Positions 37,867 through 49,254 of a stretch of DNA of 64,000 nt are shown one piece after another; position 1 is the first letter of the stretch; every line of letters starts with the position of its first letter. The notes below the pieces were generated by a model. That model had not been told where the DNA came from, did no database searches, and saw nothing but the letters and a program-made list of their open reading frames with translations. The translations under genes were made by a program, and so were the position numbers. Source of the DNA: Amoebidium appalachense (Eukaryota; Ichthyosporea); assembly GCA_963693365.1 (NCBI GenBank), contig CAVNZM010000007.1, positions 5,270,001 to 5,334,000 on the forward strand. The letters are read 5' to 3'.

Positions 37867-39586
37867 ACACACGGACCCACAAGTACACGCACACTCACAG
37901 GCGCACATCCACCACCACACATCCACCACCACCATAATAGAAACTTATTGACCACACTTCCAAAACCCATTTCCAAGTCCCCCCCCCCCCCCTAAAAAAA
38001 AAAATAAAAAATAATAAAACAAAACCCTACCAAGCCAACCCAAAAAATGCCCAAGCACGTGCATACAAAACAATGGGGACCATTTACACACCCAAAATGC
38101 AGTGCACACTTGCCTGAAGGCACATGTCCAGCGTAACCATTTTTGTCACCAAACGCCGAGAACTTAGCCGCCTGCTCCTCTGGGGGAAGTTCTGTCAGGC
38201 GCTGGTCGTGGGGGCGGAAATCGTTACGCTTTTTGAGTTCATACTTGGTCCAATGCAGCGCCCTCGAGTAATACAGGAGCCGCTGCTCGTCGTATCGCTG
38301 CTTGTGGAGCTCCGAGAGGAGGGTGGCAAAGGCGTTTGGGCCCACACCTTTGTCTGCCAGTGCACGCAACAATGTTACCACCTTTAGGTCGAGCCCACTG
38401 CGGTGGCTAAGGTAGGCCGGAAACTGATCACGCATGAAGAGTGGAAGGCGTTTAATTGTCTGGGGGGTTTGTGCCGGCAAAGTTTTTTTTGCATGTGTCA
38501 CAAAAGTACCGGGCCGTGATAATGTAGTAGCAGCTGTCAAAGTCGATAACACGCCGTCCTACGGGGTTGCTCATGAACCCATTGCGAGAAGTACGGTGTG
38601 GGTTGGGGTGGTTGTGGGGGTCCACGTAGTGATCATCGAAGGGGCACGGCACCATGAAACCGGGAGACAACCTTTCCGGAAGCCAGGCAAAACATCTGGG
38701 TTTGTAGAAAGGCGCTGGATCGCCCCCAAATTTAAAGCCTATAATGGGAGGTGGAAGATGCCACCCCACAGGCGTCTTCTCATCTTTGAGACTCTCTTTC
38801 ACTGTGTGCAGGTGCGACTTGATTGTTTCGCCCGCCGCGTCAGAAAACTCCTCTCCACCGTCATCCCCGTCCGTATTATCTTCTCCCTCTTCCTCCCCTT
38901 CATCCTCGTCTACCCGGTACGCATCTGCTGCTGCATTTAGCAAAGGTTCCTCGTCGGGTTGCACCTGTATGTCTGGTGGGTGTGGAGCAGGGGCCCGATC
39001 CATTTCTCTTGGTAACGAATGGACGCTACCTGCCTCAACTACACGGGCCCTTATGTCGGCGGCCTTAGATAGAGGGGGCTGTTCGGGTTGTACGTTTACG
39101 TTTAGTTCCTGCAAAACAGCTTTGTTTGCCGTCCCAAAACCTGCAAAGTTCGCTAAAGGCTGAACAAATGCAGCATCTTTTTTTTTGCGCCCAGCTCCCT
39201 CCCTAGCTCCGCCTGTTTTATGCCCAGGGCGCTGTGTTGTGCCCTTAGGGCAGCCTGGCTTCATTTTAAACACTTGGGGCCTGGCCCCCTGCCCCCCTAG
39301 TGCGACTACGTTACCGCAAACATTCCCGTATTCCAGTGTGCTCGGCAATGCTGCTCATGGCCTTCCCGGACTGGTTGTGACCAGTAAAGAGCGCGCCAAT
39401 TCCTGACCGCCGCCTACAGCAGTGTATGATCTGTTATCCATATTCGGCAAAAGGGGTCTTGCCCAACCAATGGCTTGAATCCTTGTAACTTTGCTTTATC
39501 CATATAAGGTTAGCTGAACACCCCCCCCTCCAATCATACCCCCCCCTTCTCTCTAGTAGTAGCTCCTGGCATGCCGCACCCCCCAT
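28536..39586 (-). mobile_element. Complete 11-kb DDE-exonuclease DNA transposon
   Basis: Both ends are defined by the 8-bp duplication and by the empty site at 39997-40004. The left end also matches the second copy at 1816. The termini are imperfect inverted repeats: read inwards, both have GGGT at positions 6-9 and CAGGAGC near position 20. The only recognisable gene is the six-exon transposase on the minus strand (39264-31322). The 2.8 kb between its stop codon and the left end is non-coding, with poly-C at 29415-29471 and 31201-31231, (CA)n at about 30700-30892, and unique AT-rich DNA. The 8-bp duplication is shared by hAT, P, MULE and related groups. I cannot assign the superfamily with confidence. 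Confidence 0.88.
31322..39264 (-). CDS. Transposase: zinc ribbon, DDE core, 3'-5' exonuclease
   Basis: Exons: 39264-38114, 37138-36950, 35958-35128, 34649-34009, 33540-33334, 32920-31322. Introns 1 and 5 are GC-AG. Junctions are in phase if one base is dropped from the G6 run (plus strand) at 38462-38467, giving 1538 residues. The N-terminus (MKPGCPKGTTQRPGHKTGG) is basic and AT-hook-like. An acidic patch lies near 120-140, and a zinc ribbon (CPFDDHYVDPHNHPNPHR ... FCDTCKK) at about 207-258. The probable DDE aspartates are D418 (KADHTF) and D487 (FFYTDRCCQD). The likely glutamate is E1049 in RGTNEVEGAVH. Between D487 and E1049 lies a DEDDy exonuclease: D566/E568 (GLDCEW), D632 (IGTDSAHL), Y701/D705 (YAALDAY). 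The tail has a helical DNA-binding-like stretch and a Cys knuckle. I recall similar uncharacterised fungal proteins. The expected role is nuclear excision and integration of the element. Confidence 0.85.
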
Positions 39587-39749
39587 ATAAAAACTCACAC
39601 CTATCAACATACTTGCGATTAAAAAGTTCAGCACAAAAGTGGCACCAGCGGCGATGAAAACAAGAATTACAGCGCCACTGCACAACTTCCCAGGCAATAT
39701 CAACATCAGAGCACCATACAGACTTATCTACTAGGGTGGTATCCATACG
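39587..39749 (-). mobile_element. LINE-B copy 1, 5' piece
   Basis: Continues 28288-28535 across the transposon insertion. It encodes the LINE-B C-terminus (SDVDIAWEVVQW, WCHFCAELF) and is 5'-truncated where it meets the A-rich tail of LINE-B copy 2. It matches 39997-40157 closely. Confidence 0.8.
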
Positions 39750-39750
39750 T

Positions 39751-40640
39751 ATTTTTTTCCTTTTGACTGGATTTATTCGACGGAAAGATATATATGCAAG
39801 TATGCACGGCATACTGAGAAGACAATAAAAACTTCACGAGTTATCCAGTAACAAGTGCATACTGAGATACCTGAACACTGTGTAAAAATCATATAAATAC
39901 TCAATGTGACGACCAACAGAATTCAACAAAAAGTCTGAAGTGTTCAATTGCCAGCTAGTGTAGCAGACACCCGTAGGGAAAGAGGTAAAACGCGACATAA
40001 AAACTCACCTATCAACATGCTTGCGATTAGAAAGTTCAGCACAAAAGTGGCACCAGCGGCGATGAAAACAAGAATTACAGCGCCACTGCACAACTTCCCA
40101 GGCAATATCAACATCAGAGCACCATACAGACTTATCTACTAGGGTGGTATCCATACGTACAGCAGGAGAAATGTATCCTGCCAAAGCTCCCAAAAAGCGA
40201 TAATGATCAGTACGGTGTTCCCTAAGGAACATAACACATGCCGACTGAGTTTTACCTTTAATTTCTCTATCAGAACAAGAAAGAAACTTAAACTGCGTAT
40301 GGTAATAACACGAAAAGGCAGAAAAAACAGGAAGAGAAAAGAAAGAGGGAGTGAGATAGCGAGACGAAGAATCAGGTTGAAAGGGGGTAGGCTGAGGACA
40401 TTCAGAAGTAGCGTTGGTGAATCGGGGGGGAAGAGGGATGGAGGGAGGGGGGGGAAAGAAAGCATAAAGAGGGTGACCATCAGGTATCCTAACTAAATGA
40501 AAACAAAAACGAAGAGACAATTCCTCCATACGACAAACAGCAGACGACAATCCAAACATACTGATTAAGGGAGGCACAAACCGAGTACGAAACAAAGTGC
40601 GCCGCGCAGTACCCTGAAAATCGTCGAACCATCCCATGCT
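39751..40640 (-). mobile_element. LINE-B copy 2 with C-terminal coding frame
   Basis: A minus-strand frame of 210 codons (40637-40005) begins near GWFDDFQGTARRTLFRTRF and ends WCHFCAELSNRKHVDR. The middle (CRMEELSLRFCFHLVRIP..HPLY) resembles the LINE-A segment HELALKFHEHITRL..DHPLF, and the Cys motif occupies the LINE-A CNMCGGRF position. So this is the C-terminal domain of a related LINE; the reverse transcriptase motifs are absent. The 3' UTR (40004-39764) ends TCGAATAAATCCAGTC with an A-rich tail. Bases 39997-40004 are the uninterrupted target of the 11-kb transposon. Confidence 0.75.
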
Positions 40641-40919
40641 TTTAGCGTGACGAGCTCCCGCGAACCGTTAACTCAGCCGGATTTTTGGTTCGAAATTTCG
40701 GTTTATCCCTAGTATATTTCGGCTATCTACTCGGTCATCGCGGTCGGGAAATAAAGTCCATTATATAAATAAAAAAAATTCGATTACATTCCGAATTTCT
40801 GGGCTCCTCCACAATATTCACTGCCGCCGAAGTAGGTGTCAGATGGTATAGGACGGCAGTAACTTCAACTCAACCAGGTGGTGGTGGTGGTGGTGGTGGG
40901 GGGGGGGGGGGGGGGGGGG

Positions 40920-41110
40920 GTTTGAATGCGGAACACGGTACAAAGTACGCATACACGACGAGAAGCATGGGGGGGGGGGGTTGAATGCGGAACACGGTAC
41001 GAAGTACGCATACACGATGAGAAGCATGGTGCAGGACACATGCAACGGCAAATATTCAAGTATGCAACATCATCCATGCGCACAGTATGCGTCATAAGCA
41101 GAGCCCATCG
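40920..41110 (+). repeat. Dispersed G-tract-bounded repeat, 1.3 copies
   Basis: A partial unit (40920-40970) is followed by a full one (40981-41110), each starting TTGAATGCGGAACACGGTAC right after a poly-G tract; the full copy ends GAGCCCATC before another poly-G. It lies downstream of the truncated transposase exons and antisense to them. Confidence 0.8.
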
Positions 41111-41146
41111 GGGGGGGGGGGGGGGGGGAGGGAGGGGGGGGGGGGG

Positions 41147-41673
41147 GGTACCAGGTCTTCCAGCTCGTCATCTGTGTATATGTCTGTCATAGCATCACTA
41201 TCCGAACCCTCCCCTATGTCATGACACATTTTCTCGGGTACCGAGCTAGTGCATGGCGTACCCAAATTAGTGTCAAGTGAAATAACCAGGTATAGAGTTA
41301 CAAGTTTTGATGAATTATAGATAGACATTCTGCCATGTCATTTTGACACCGTCATATGAGTTGGCCGTTGCCTCGTCCTGAACGGCACATTTAATGATTT
41401 TATCGTTCAGAAAGTCTGTAGGTGGATGTTTAATCTCCATCTTTTCCCCCGAATAAGTCTCCATACATCGCCTATAATTGGCGACAGTGGGTAGATAGAC
41501 CTTGTTCCGATATTCCACCACATCCTCCCGTTCGTGCCCGTCGCAGTAGAGACCCTTGTTTTTCCTCTTGTACCGGTACCCAAGATGGTGGAACCACCGC
41601 CTAGCGCGCTTGTCGCTTAGTGTGAGGGTTTTGAGCGCACCACCCGGACCGGTTACACCAAGTTCCTCAGCCG

Positions 41674-41721
<48 letters not shown>

Positions 41722-42597
41722 GGTGGATAGGAGGGAGAGGGGGGGGGGAGGGGGGGGGGGGGTTGGTTACACACCTTCTTAGCACATTCACGCAGATATT
41801 GCACATCCACCTCCTTGCGCTGCCGCAAGTGCTGTACTACCCGCTCCCTAAAATCAAGGTCCTGAATCAAAGACTTGCTACGCCCAGCCTGCCGTCTTGT
41901 CGCTGTGGGAAGTAAACCCGTGCGCAAAAAACGGTTTGCATGAAGGCGAATTCTTTTCCCATACGAGTCGGCATTTCCCTTCGGGCGAACAAGGATGGCT
42001 GCTATTTTTCCCGCGTGCACACGCTTAAAGCGCCTAGAAAGAAACACAAATAACCGTGGCTGGCTCTTCCATTAATATGGGGGTTTCGTGTTGCCCCTGC
42101 GAAAGTAGCTGGGCACGCCCATTGTTTTTGTTTTCCACCCGTTTAAACGCCCCCTGGATTGTTGGGTTTCCTAGCAAACCCAGTGACCTACGAGCCTTAT
42201 TCATCTCTGTTCGCTTCCTCTCCTGACTCTTTTCGCTCAAACCGTCACGTATGGGGGGCCTCTTATCAAGCTCGATTTTCGCTTTGTTTTTCCGTGACTC
42301 TCCGGAGAGGTGTTGGGACAACCGTGCCTCCCCTTGTTGGGCACGAGTTTGCCTGAATTGTATGCTAGGGAGGGGCTCTAACAGGTCTATCATATCGGGT
42401 GTGTCGGTGTCTACAACAGGCTCGGGTAACTCAGAATCGTCAGCCTCCTTGCCCCCATCATCCTCGCGGCCCTCACACATGGCTACACGTTTACCAGGCC
42501 TGAGCTCTGCAGAAAGCTCTCCCGCAGAACGCTTCAACTTAACGGGGGCCTTTGCCGCTGTTCGGCATTGTTTGGTCCTATTGCTAACACGCCCCAT
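41147..42597 (-). pseudogene. Truncated second transposase (fungal-type DDE family)
   Basis: The frame at 42597 starts MGRVSNRTKQCRTAAK and is basic, then acidic, and reaches about 42060. A second piece ends at 41775 with a GT donor (helical, KRIRLHANRFLRTGLLPT). A third starts at 41674 in matching phase after a (CA)n-CAG acceptor. It contains RARRWFHHLGYRYKRKNKG and DGHEREDVVEYR, hallmarks I know from fungal DDE transposases, and then the first catalytic block AVQDEATANSYDG near 41350. The rest of the DDE core is missing. An acidic stretch (DIGEGSDSDAMTDIYTDDE) runs to a donor at about 41148, after which only repeats and LINE-B follow. The junction near 42060-42030 is unresolved. It is probably non-functional. 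Confidence 0.55.
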
Positions 42598-43511
42598 GGT
42601 TATGCTTCACTCAAACTAACGCCGCCCCTGGTCCCGAGCGGGGAACCAAGAGCGGCACTTCTAGCACAAGGCAACAACTACAGGCTATGGGTAACCATTT
42701 GCTAGCAACTAACCCACCCTGCCGAGCCCCCTCCCCGAAAACCCCTACCCACCAACTCAGATGGTGTATCAGTGAAATTTGTGAGAATGAGCTTCTGAAA
42801 TAAAGGCCACAGACAAGTGCCAGTGGTATGGCTCGACAGGTCTCGTCGAGACGAGTCCAAAACTGCAAAGAAAGTGCTTGGTCGACTATGAGGGTATCGA
42901 GATATGCATGTGGTAAAAAGCGATGACGTCATATGCACCCCTCATCGGGGTCAAAATTTTCACTATTAGAAAAACTTTTTATTTTTCAAGATTTTTCAGC
43001 CGCTCAAAGCGTAGCCCCCAAGCACTCGATGAGACCTGTCCAAAAATGCAATTTGCGCCCCACCACACCCACATTTACATGTTTTATTGAGCTGGATCTA
43101 TCCATATGATCGGAGTTTCCGGAGGGGTCGATCTACGATGTCCGGCACCATATGTCCCCCTCTCTCCTTTGAGAAACCCTCGACTTTTCCGGATTTCCAA
43201 CCGTTGATCGAAAGCGGCTCGATCCAAGTCGATCGCGAGCGATCGGAGCCGCTAGCGCCAGTGCACTCATGACATGCATGACCGTTGTTTTTCCTGGCCG
43301 CTTCGAAGCCTGCAAGCCCCTTCAGCTCAAAGATGCACTGAGATTCTTTCACAAACGATAATATTAGCTTGCAGGCCTTTATGATTTTATCTTGCAGAAA
43401 ACACGCACACACGTAGGCCTTCGTAACATATATTTTGTGGACCTGCTTACACCAGGAAAGTGGTTTCTTCAACTGCCTGTATTCCCTCCCTCACCCTCCA
43501 TTGCAAGAAAC
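42598..43511. other. Spacer upstream of the second transposase
   Basis: About 900 bp of mixed-composition DNA without microsatellites. It may include the 5' end of the second transposon and the promoter of the plus-strand gene at 43512, but no termini, duplications or exons were identified. Confidence 0.4.
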
Positions 43512-44644
43512 ATGAACAGTGGCACGGCGCAGTTCCACGTGCCGGTGAAGCCGCTGCTGGAGCTGGCAGCAGAAGATAGGCTCTCAGACGAACTGGTAGT
43601 GTCTCTAGCAGGCCAGCCAGCACTGCGAGATGCGGGGGAGTACATAACACCAAACACCAAGGTACCGCCAAAAAATTGCTTGTTTAATTGGGGGGTGAAT
43701 TGAAGTGCTTGTTGGTGGATGCACGTGCTAGGAGTTTCCTCGTTTTAGCGAGACATATAGCTGGAGTTTGTTAGACTCGATAGAATGCCAGCGGAGGGGA
43801 ACTGACATTAGTACAAAGCATCGTGAAAAGAGGAAGACAGCTTTGTGTGTAGCGGGGGGTGGTGTGTGTGTGTGTGTGTGTGTGTTGGGGGGGGGGGGGG
43901 GGGGGGGGGGGAAGCAGGTTGGTAGGAGTGCATATTGTGTACATGCGTATATGTGTGTGTGCGTGTATCCCTGTGTGTGTGCGTGTGTGTGCGTGATTAT
44001 GTCTGTCTTTGTGTGTGGGGGGGTGGGGAGAAGGGGGGGGGGGGGGGGGGAGGGGGGAGGAGAGAGGAGGGAGGTACATGACGTGCTCGGTTCGACTAGA
44101 AGAGAGGATAAAGTGGACATTCTTGGTTTAATCTCCCCCTACACGGCCTTTTCTCTCGAGCTTTGCTGTGCACCTGCAGTTCTTGCCTGAAAAATTGTGT
44201 TGTTACATTTGCAACTCCATCATTGGAACTTTGACTACAGATACTTTTTACAGCACCCGTCCCCTCTCTTTAGGCCTTCTGCGTCTCCGGTGTTCTGTGC
44301 TTTCCTTGATGCTTTTTTACTATCCTCTCTATGGCAATGTCACTGCGAGAACGCCGCTTGATGTCAAAGAATCAAACCTGCTTTGGCTATACAAAACTCT
44401 CGGCTCGCCCCAACTAACCATCACAATAATGTCCTCTCCGCGCCTTCAGATTCTCCTTGCGCTGGTGATTACAGCCGTGCAGGATGACTACGACTGGGAC
44501 ATTAGCTCCATGCAGGCCTGTGCCCGTGTGTTTGAGGAGCAAGGGTATGTCAGGCTGAGAGACCTGGCGGCCATAGAAGAGTTGGAGCTGGACCTGTACA
44601 CAGCACACCCGGACTTCCCTGCCGCTATGATAGCAGGCCTGAAG
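43512..44644 (+). CDS. Uncharacterised gene with a SAM-like helical exon
   Basis: Exon 1 (43512-43661, 50 codons) begins MNSGTAQFHVPVKPLLELAA and ends with donor AAG|GTACCG in phase 0. Exon 2, most likely 44483-44644 (54 codons), follows CCGTGCAG and ends AAG|GTGTGC, also phase 0. Its ARVFEEQGYVRLRDLAAIEE...MIAGLK pattern resembles a SAM-type helical bundle. The frame upstream of exon 2 stays open to about 44190, so the acceptor could be earlier. Intron 1 holds GT and poly-G tracts. Beyond 44644 come long GT, TA, CT and poly-C repeats. A possible last exon with a stop lies near 45985-46016, but no reading fits well. Function unknown. Confidence 0.45.
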
Positions 44645-44677
44645 GTGTGCACTTTTATATGTCACTATGTGTGTGTG

Positions 44678-44729
<52 letters not shown>

Positions 44730-44752
44730 GTGTGTGTGTACACATACATACA

Positions 44753-44818
<66 letters not shown>

Positions 44819-44861
44819 CTCTTCCTCTCTCTCCCTCTCTCACTCTCTCTCCCCCCCCCCC

Positions 44862-44898
<37 letters not shown>

Positions 44899-45003
44899 CC
44901 CCTCTCTCCCTCTCTTTCTCTCTGTCTCTGTCTGTCTGTCCGTCTGTCTGTGTCTGTCTGTCTCTTTCCCCCCCTCCCTCGCTCGATATCTCCGGTTCTC
45001 TCG

Positions 45004-45038
<35 letters not shown>

Positions 45039-45109
45039 GATATATATATATATATATCCCCTCCCTCATCCCCTCCCTCCCCTTCCATCTTTCTCTGCCT
45101 CCCCCCCCC

Positions 45110-45175
<66 letters not shown>

Positions 45176-45543
45176 AACACAAACATATACACACACACAC
45201 TGGCCTCCCTCCCCCCCCCCCCTCACCCCCTCCCCCCTCCAGAGGTTGGACTCTGCTTATGATGTTTACTGTATCTTTCATGTGTCCGTTGCATTCTGCA
45301 TTATGTTGTCCGTCACGAATGCGTACTTCATACTCCATGTTGCATTCTGTGCCCCTCCCCCCCCCCCTCCCACCTCTCTCTCTTCTTCCCCCTCCTCTCT
45401 TCCTCCCTGTCCCTCTCTGGACCCCTGTTCTCCCCACCTTCTTCCCCCCTCCCTCCCCCTCCCCCGCCCTGCCTCTCACCGTTTTCCATCTCTCGGTACA
45501 GACCACATGATGCTTTCTTTCTTCTCTCTCTCTCTCTCCCTCC

Positions 45544-45588
<45 letters not shown>

Positions 45589-45603
45589 CCTCCTTCCCTC
45601 CTC

Positions 45604-45636
<33 letters not shown>

Positions 45637-45774
45637 TCTCCCACTCCGTCGCGTTCCCTCTCCCCCTTCCCTCCATCCCTCCTATCATCCCCCCCCCCCC
45701 CCCTGTCTCTCTTCCCTCGCCACTCTTTTCCTTCCTCTCCTTCCCTTCCCCCCCTCCCCCCCCCCCCCTCTCTT

Positions 45775-45848
<74 letters not shown>

Positions 45849-46111
45849 TGTGTGTGTCTGTGTCTGTGTCTGTGTTTCTGGTGGAGGAGGAGGTCAGGGG
45901 GGGGGGGGGGGGGGGGGGTATGTGTTAGTGCATGTGTGCGGAGGAGGGGGGAAGGGGGGAGGAGAGAGAGGGGAGGGGTAGACCGTTTCAAGGAGGAACA
46001 TCTAAAGCACATTTGAGGCTGAAGAGCATAAGCACACACGGGCATGTGTGTGTGTCAAGCACACGTAAGCTATTATGTGCAGTCACAAATTGCTATGCAC
46101 TCATCAAGTTG

Positions 46112-46149
<38 letters not shown>

Positions 46150-46312
46150 CCGCCGCCCCCCGCCTGCTCCCCTGCAACACACACAAAAATACACACGCAC
46201 ACCTCATCCCCCTCCCTCCGCCGCAAGCAAACACAACTCTACACCACCACATACATACATATGCGGGCACACAACACCTATGCATGCACGACTATCCCTC
46301 ACTCCCCTCCCC

Positions 46313-46343
<31 letters not shown>

Positions 46344-46587
46344 AGAAATACACATGCACACCCGTGCGCGCTCACATGCAGACAGACACACACAAGCAGC
46401 CCTAGGCACGTGTACACATGCACACACATGTATGTATGCACACGCTTTTACACGACATCTTTAAACGGTTTCCCCACCCCTGCCCCTAACCCTAGACCTA
46501 CGTGCGCCGCCCTCCCCCCCCCCCCCCCTCCGCATTCAAAACCCCCCCCCCCCCCCCCCCCCCCCCCACACCCACACACACATACAC

Positions 46588-46637
<50 letters not shown>

Positions 46638-46816
46638 CACACATACACATACACACACACACACATACACACACGCCCATGCACACACCCATGCACACAC
46701 ACGAGAACTGACACGCACAGGCGCACACAGGCACATGCATGGGCAAAACCGAGTACATCGTGATCCATCCTATTGCACATATGCACGCATAAACACACAC
46801 CACACACACACACACA

Positions 46817-46902
<86 letters not shown>

Positions 46903-47127
46903 CTCTCTCTCTCTCTCTCTCTCTCTGTTCCTTTCTCTCGCTCGCTTGCTCTATATCCCCCCCTCCCCCCTCCCCCCTCCCCCCACCCCCCCCCCCACCC
47001 CACCCCACCCCAGCCTTCCCCCCGCCCCACCAAAATAAGAAAAAAAAGAAAGTCAAGGCAGATGCTAATTTTTGTCGTCAACTCTCACAGTCGGCGATTC
47101 AACGCGCCCACCAACCCGCGGGAACCA
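44645..47127. repeat. Microsatellite desert
   Basis: (GT)n 44667-44738, (CATA)n 44742-44780, (TA)n 44780-44815, (CT)n blocks at 44820-45040, 45520-45590, 45778-45830 and 46822-46926, poly-C at 45103-45126, 45605-45635, 46117-46148 and 46541-46567, and (CA)n at 46570-46670. Apart from the dispersed repeat at 45243-45352, nothing unique is present until about 47040. Open frames of up to 449 codons here are repeat translations. Confidence 0.9.
45243..45352 (-). repeat. Dispersed repeat, minus-strand copy
   Basis: Read on the minus strand it gives the family pattern: GAATGCAACATGGAGTATGA, then GAAGTACGCATTCGTGACGG, then GGACACATGAAAG, and finally CATAAGCAGAG. It is bounded by C-rich tracts on both sides of the plus strand. 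It is antisense to the plus-strand gene at 43512, if that gene extends this far. Confidence 0.7.
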
Positions 47128-48856
47128 ATGGCGGTGCCCCCGACCAACCAACTTCCCCTTATTAAGGGGATCGGGAAGAGGCGATTGGACGAAGCCAACC
47201 AATCCCAACAACTGCACGCATCATCTTACAACCCCGGGACGGTAGCAAATGTGGGAGGCGGCGGCCTGGACGGACAGCCGGCGACGAAAAAGCACCGGCC
47301 GTCGATAGTTCTTTTCAACCACCCAGAGACACACACCGCCCAACCCGTTACGTCTCACCCCAGCACCCACGGGGTCAACACACAGACAACGGCAGGGACA
47401 CCGGTTGGAAACATTTTGCTCGGTCAGAGAGCAAACGCAAACGTAAACATAAAGACCGACGCGGATTTTGATTTGTCGGCGATTGGGGGGAGCCAATCGG
47501 ATGATGGGAAGGTGCACAGTATGAGGTATGTGCGACGGCAGGGCGTCGTTACAAACACAAAGGACGGGCTGGCCGGCGGTAGCGCTGGCGCGGGCGGCGG
47601 CGGCGGCGGGGGGAACAACGCAAATTCCGATGGAGAAAATGACCAATCAGAAGAGGTGGAGGAGTCGGACGGCGTCCAATCGGAAACGAGCGCCGCCGGG
47701 AAAAAACCGGAAACCCCCCCCCCTGTGTCTGCCCAGGCACCGGCGCAGGCGCAAAAGAAGAAAAAAGCGGAACAGCCTGTTCCAGCCGCTGCTGCCGCCG
47801 CCGCCGCGCCGTCGGAAACCTCTGATCAGGATTCTGTTTCGTCTCCCGCCACGACCGCCGTCGCCGAAGGCCAAAATAACCCCCCCCACAAACGCTTTTG
47901 TTCAACCCATGTACCCGGCCCCTTATCCCTGGGGCTACCCATGGCCAGTCGCGCCGCAATTTTTTCGCCCCATGGCGCCCCCCATGCCGCAAAAACCCCT
48001 GGCCACGCGCTACCACACGCTCCATGTTGGGGGGGGTCGGAAGGAACGATTTTCGGTCAGCAAAACGATTATGCTTCGGCCCCCCAAACCCTCTACACAG
48101 CAGCAGCAATCTCAGACCGCGATCTCTGGCGCCGTGCCCGGGGCAGGCACGGGTGCGGGGGTGGGTGCAGGGGGAGGGAGCGATTCCGACGTTGGAAACG
48201 GGGAGCCGGTGAGGTTTTACGAGCCGGAGGAAAAGTTGATATGTCCTTTCGGGTGCGGGAAGGGTTTCAATTCGAGGGATAAACTAGACGACCACGCAAA
48301 CACACACACGGGCAAAAAGCCGTACGTGTGCCCGAAGGAAGGGTGCGGAAAGGCCATGCCGACGCGACAGGCGCTGACAATGCACCAATCACGGGCGCAT
48401 AGCAACGACTTGCCGCATAAGTTTGTTTGCCCTACCCCTGGGTGTGGCGCGTCGTTTCCTTTCAAGAGCAGTTTCGATCGACATGTGAGGGATGGGCAAC
48501 ATAACAAACAGCAGACGACGGGGGCGGGGGCGAAAACGGGCGGGCAAGGGCAGGCTAACGTGGACATAATCCCCCCCGGACAGCAAATTCGGCCGGCGCC
48601 GTCTCAGGCTCAATCGCTGCAGAATAATATGGGGGCTGGGGGGTTTAAGTTTAGCGGGTGTCAGATGTGCGTGGTGCCTTATTGCGGGAGGTGGTTGTAT
48701 ACGCGGGCTGAGTATGATAGGCACATTGCTGAGCACCAAAAGAACGGGCAGTGGCAGTTTGTGGCGCCTCAGGGGGGTTCAGGAAATGCGGGAAATTCTG
48801 GAAATTTGGGGAATGCAGGGAACGTGGGGGGTACCAATCCACCTGCTGCTAGCTGA
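47128..48856 (+). CDS. Four-finger C2H2 zinc-finger protein
   Basis: From the ATG at 47128 (MAVPPTNQLPLIKGIGKRR) the frame runs intronless to the stop at 48856, if one base is dropped from the C8 run at 47880-47887; that gives 575 residues. The N-terminal half is low-complexity (Gly, Ala, Pro, acidic Ser patches; KKKKA), and a Pro/Tyr-rich segment (MYPAPYPWGYPWPVAPQ) follows the shift. Fingers: C372-C376-H389-H393, C401-C406-H419-H424, C434-C439-H452-H458, C514-C519-H532-H536. The TGKKPY linker between the first two is of TFIIIA type. The tail is Gly/Asn-rich. It is probably a nuclear DNA-binding regulator. Upstream (47091) a CTCTCACAG acceptor-like site suggests a 5' UTR intron. Confidence 0.85.
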
Positions 48857-48989
48857 ATTTAATGTGAAATTTTGGGCTGTGCTTGTGTTATGTAGATAGT
48901 GCCGGGTGGATTTCATAGGATACAGGGACGATAACTTGATACTGGGGGGGCAGTTTACTGGTGGGGTGGGGGTGGGTGGGTGGGTGGGC

Positions 48990-49033
<44 letters not shown>

Positions 49034-49187
49034 GGACTCGAGTGTAGGAAATGGGATACTAGGGTGTTTCCCATGTGCCTTGTATTAGGACGATTTCACG
49101 TTCCTGTGCTATTCCGTAGGATTTTTAAGCCACTCTTGCCTATTGATCCGAAAAAAATGCACCTCTTGCGGGGACACGCGTGTGCGT

Positions 49188-49254
<67 letters not shown>

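Noticed and set aside
42025-42060. A 21-nt intron (GT...TTTCTTTCTAG) in the second transposase
   Set aside because: The ends look like splice sites, but joining them does not keep the reading frame, and all other introns in the window are far longer.
44667-46016. 449-codon plus-strand frame
   Set aside because: Composed of GT, CATA, TA, CT and poly-C repeats; only the final dozen codons look non-repetitive.
46480-46500. CCCTAACCCTAG as telomeric repeat
   Set aside because: Only about two units among other simple repeats; no array, so no evidence for an interstitial telomere. The TAAACCCTAGGG at the LINE-A copy 1 end is likewise too short.
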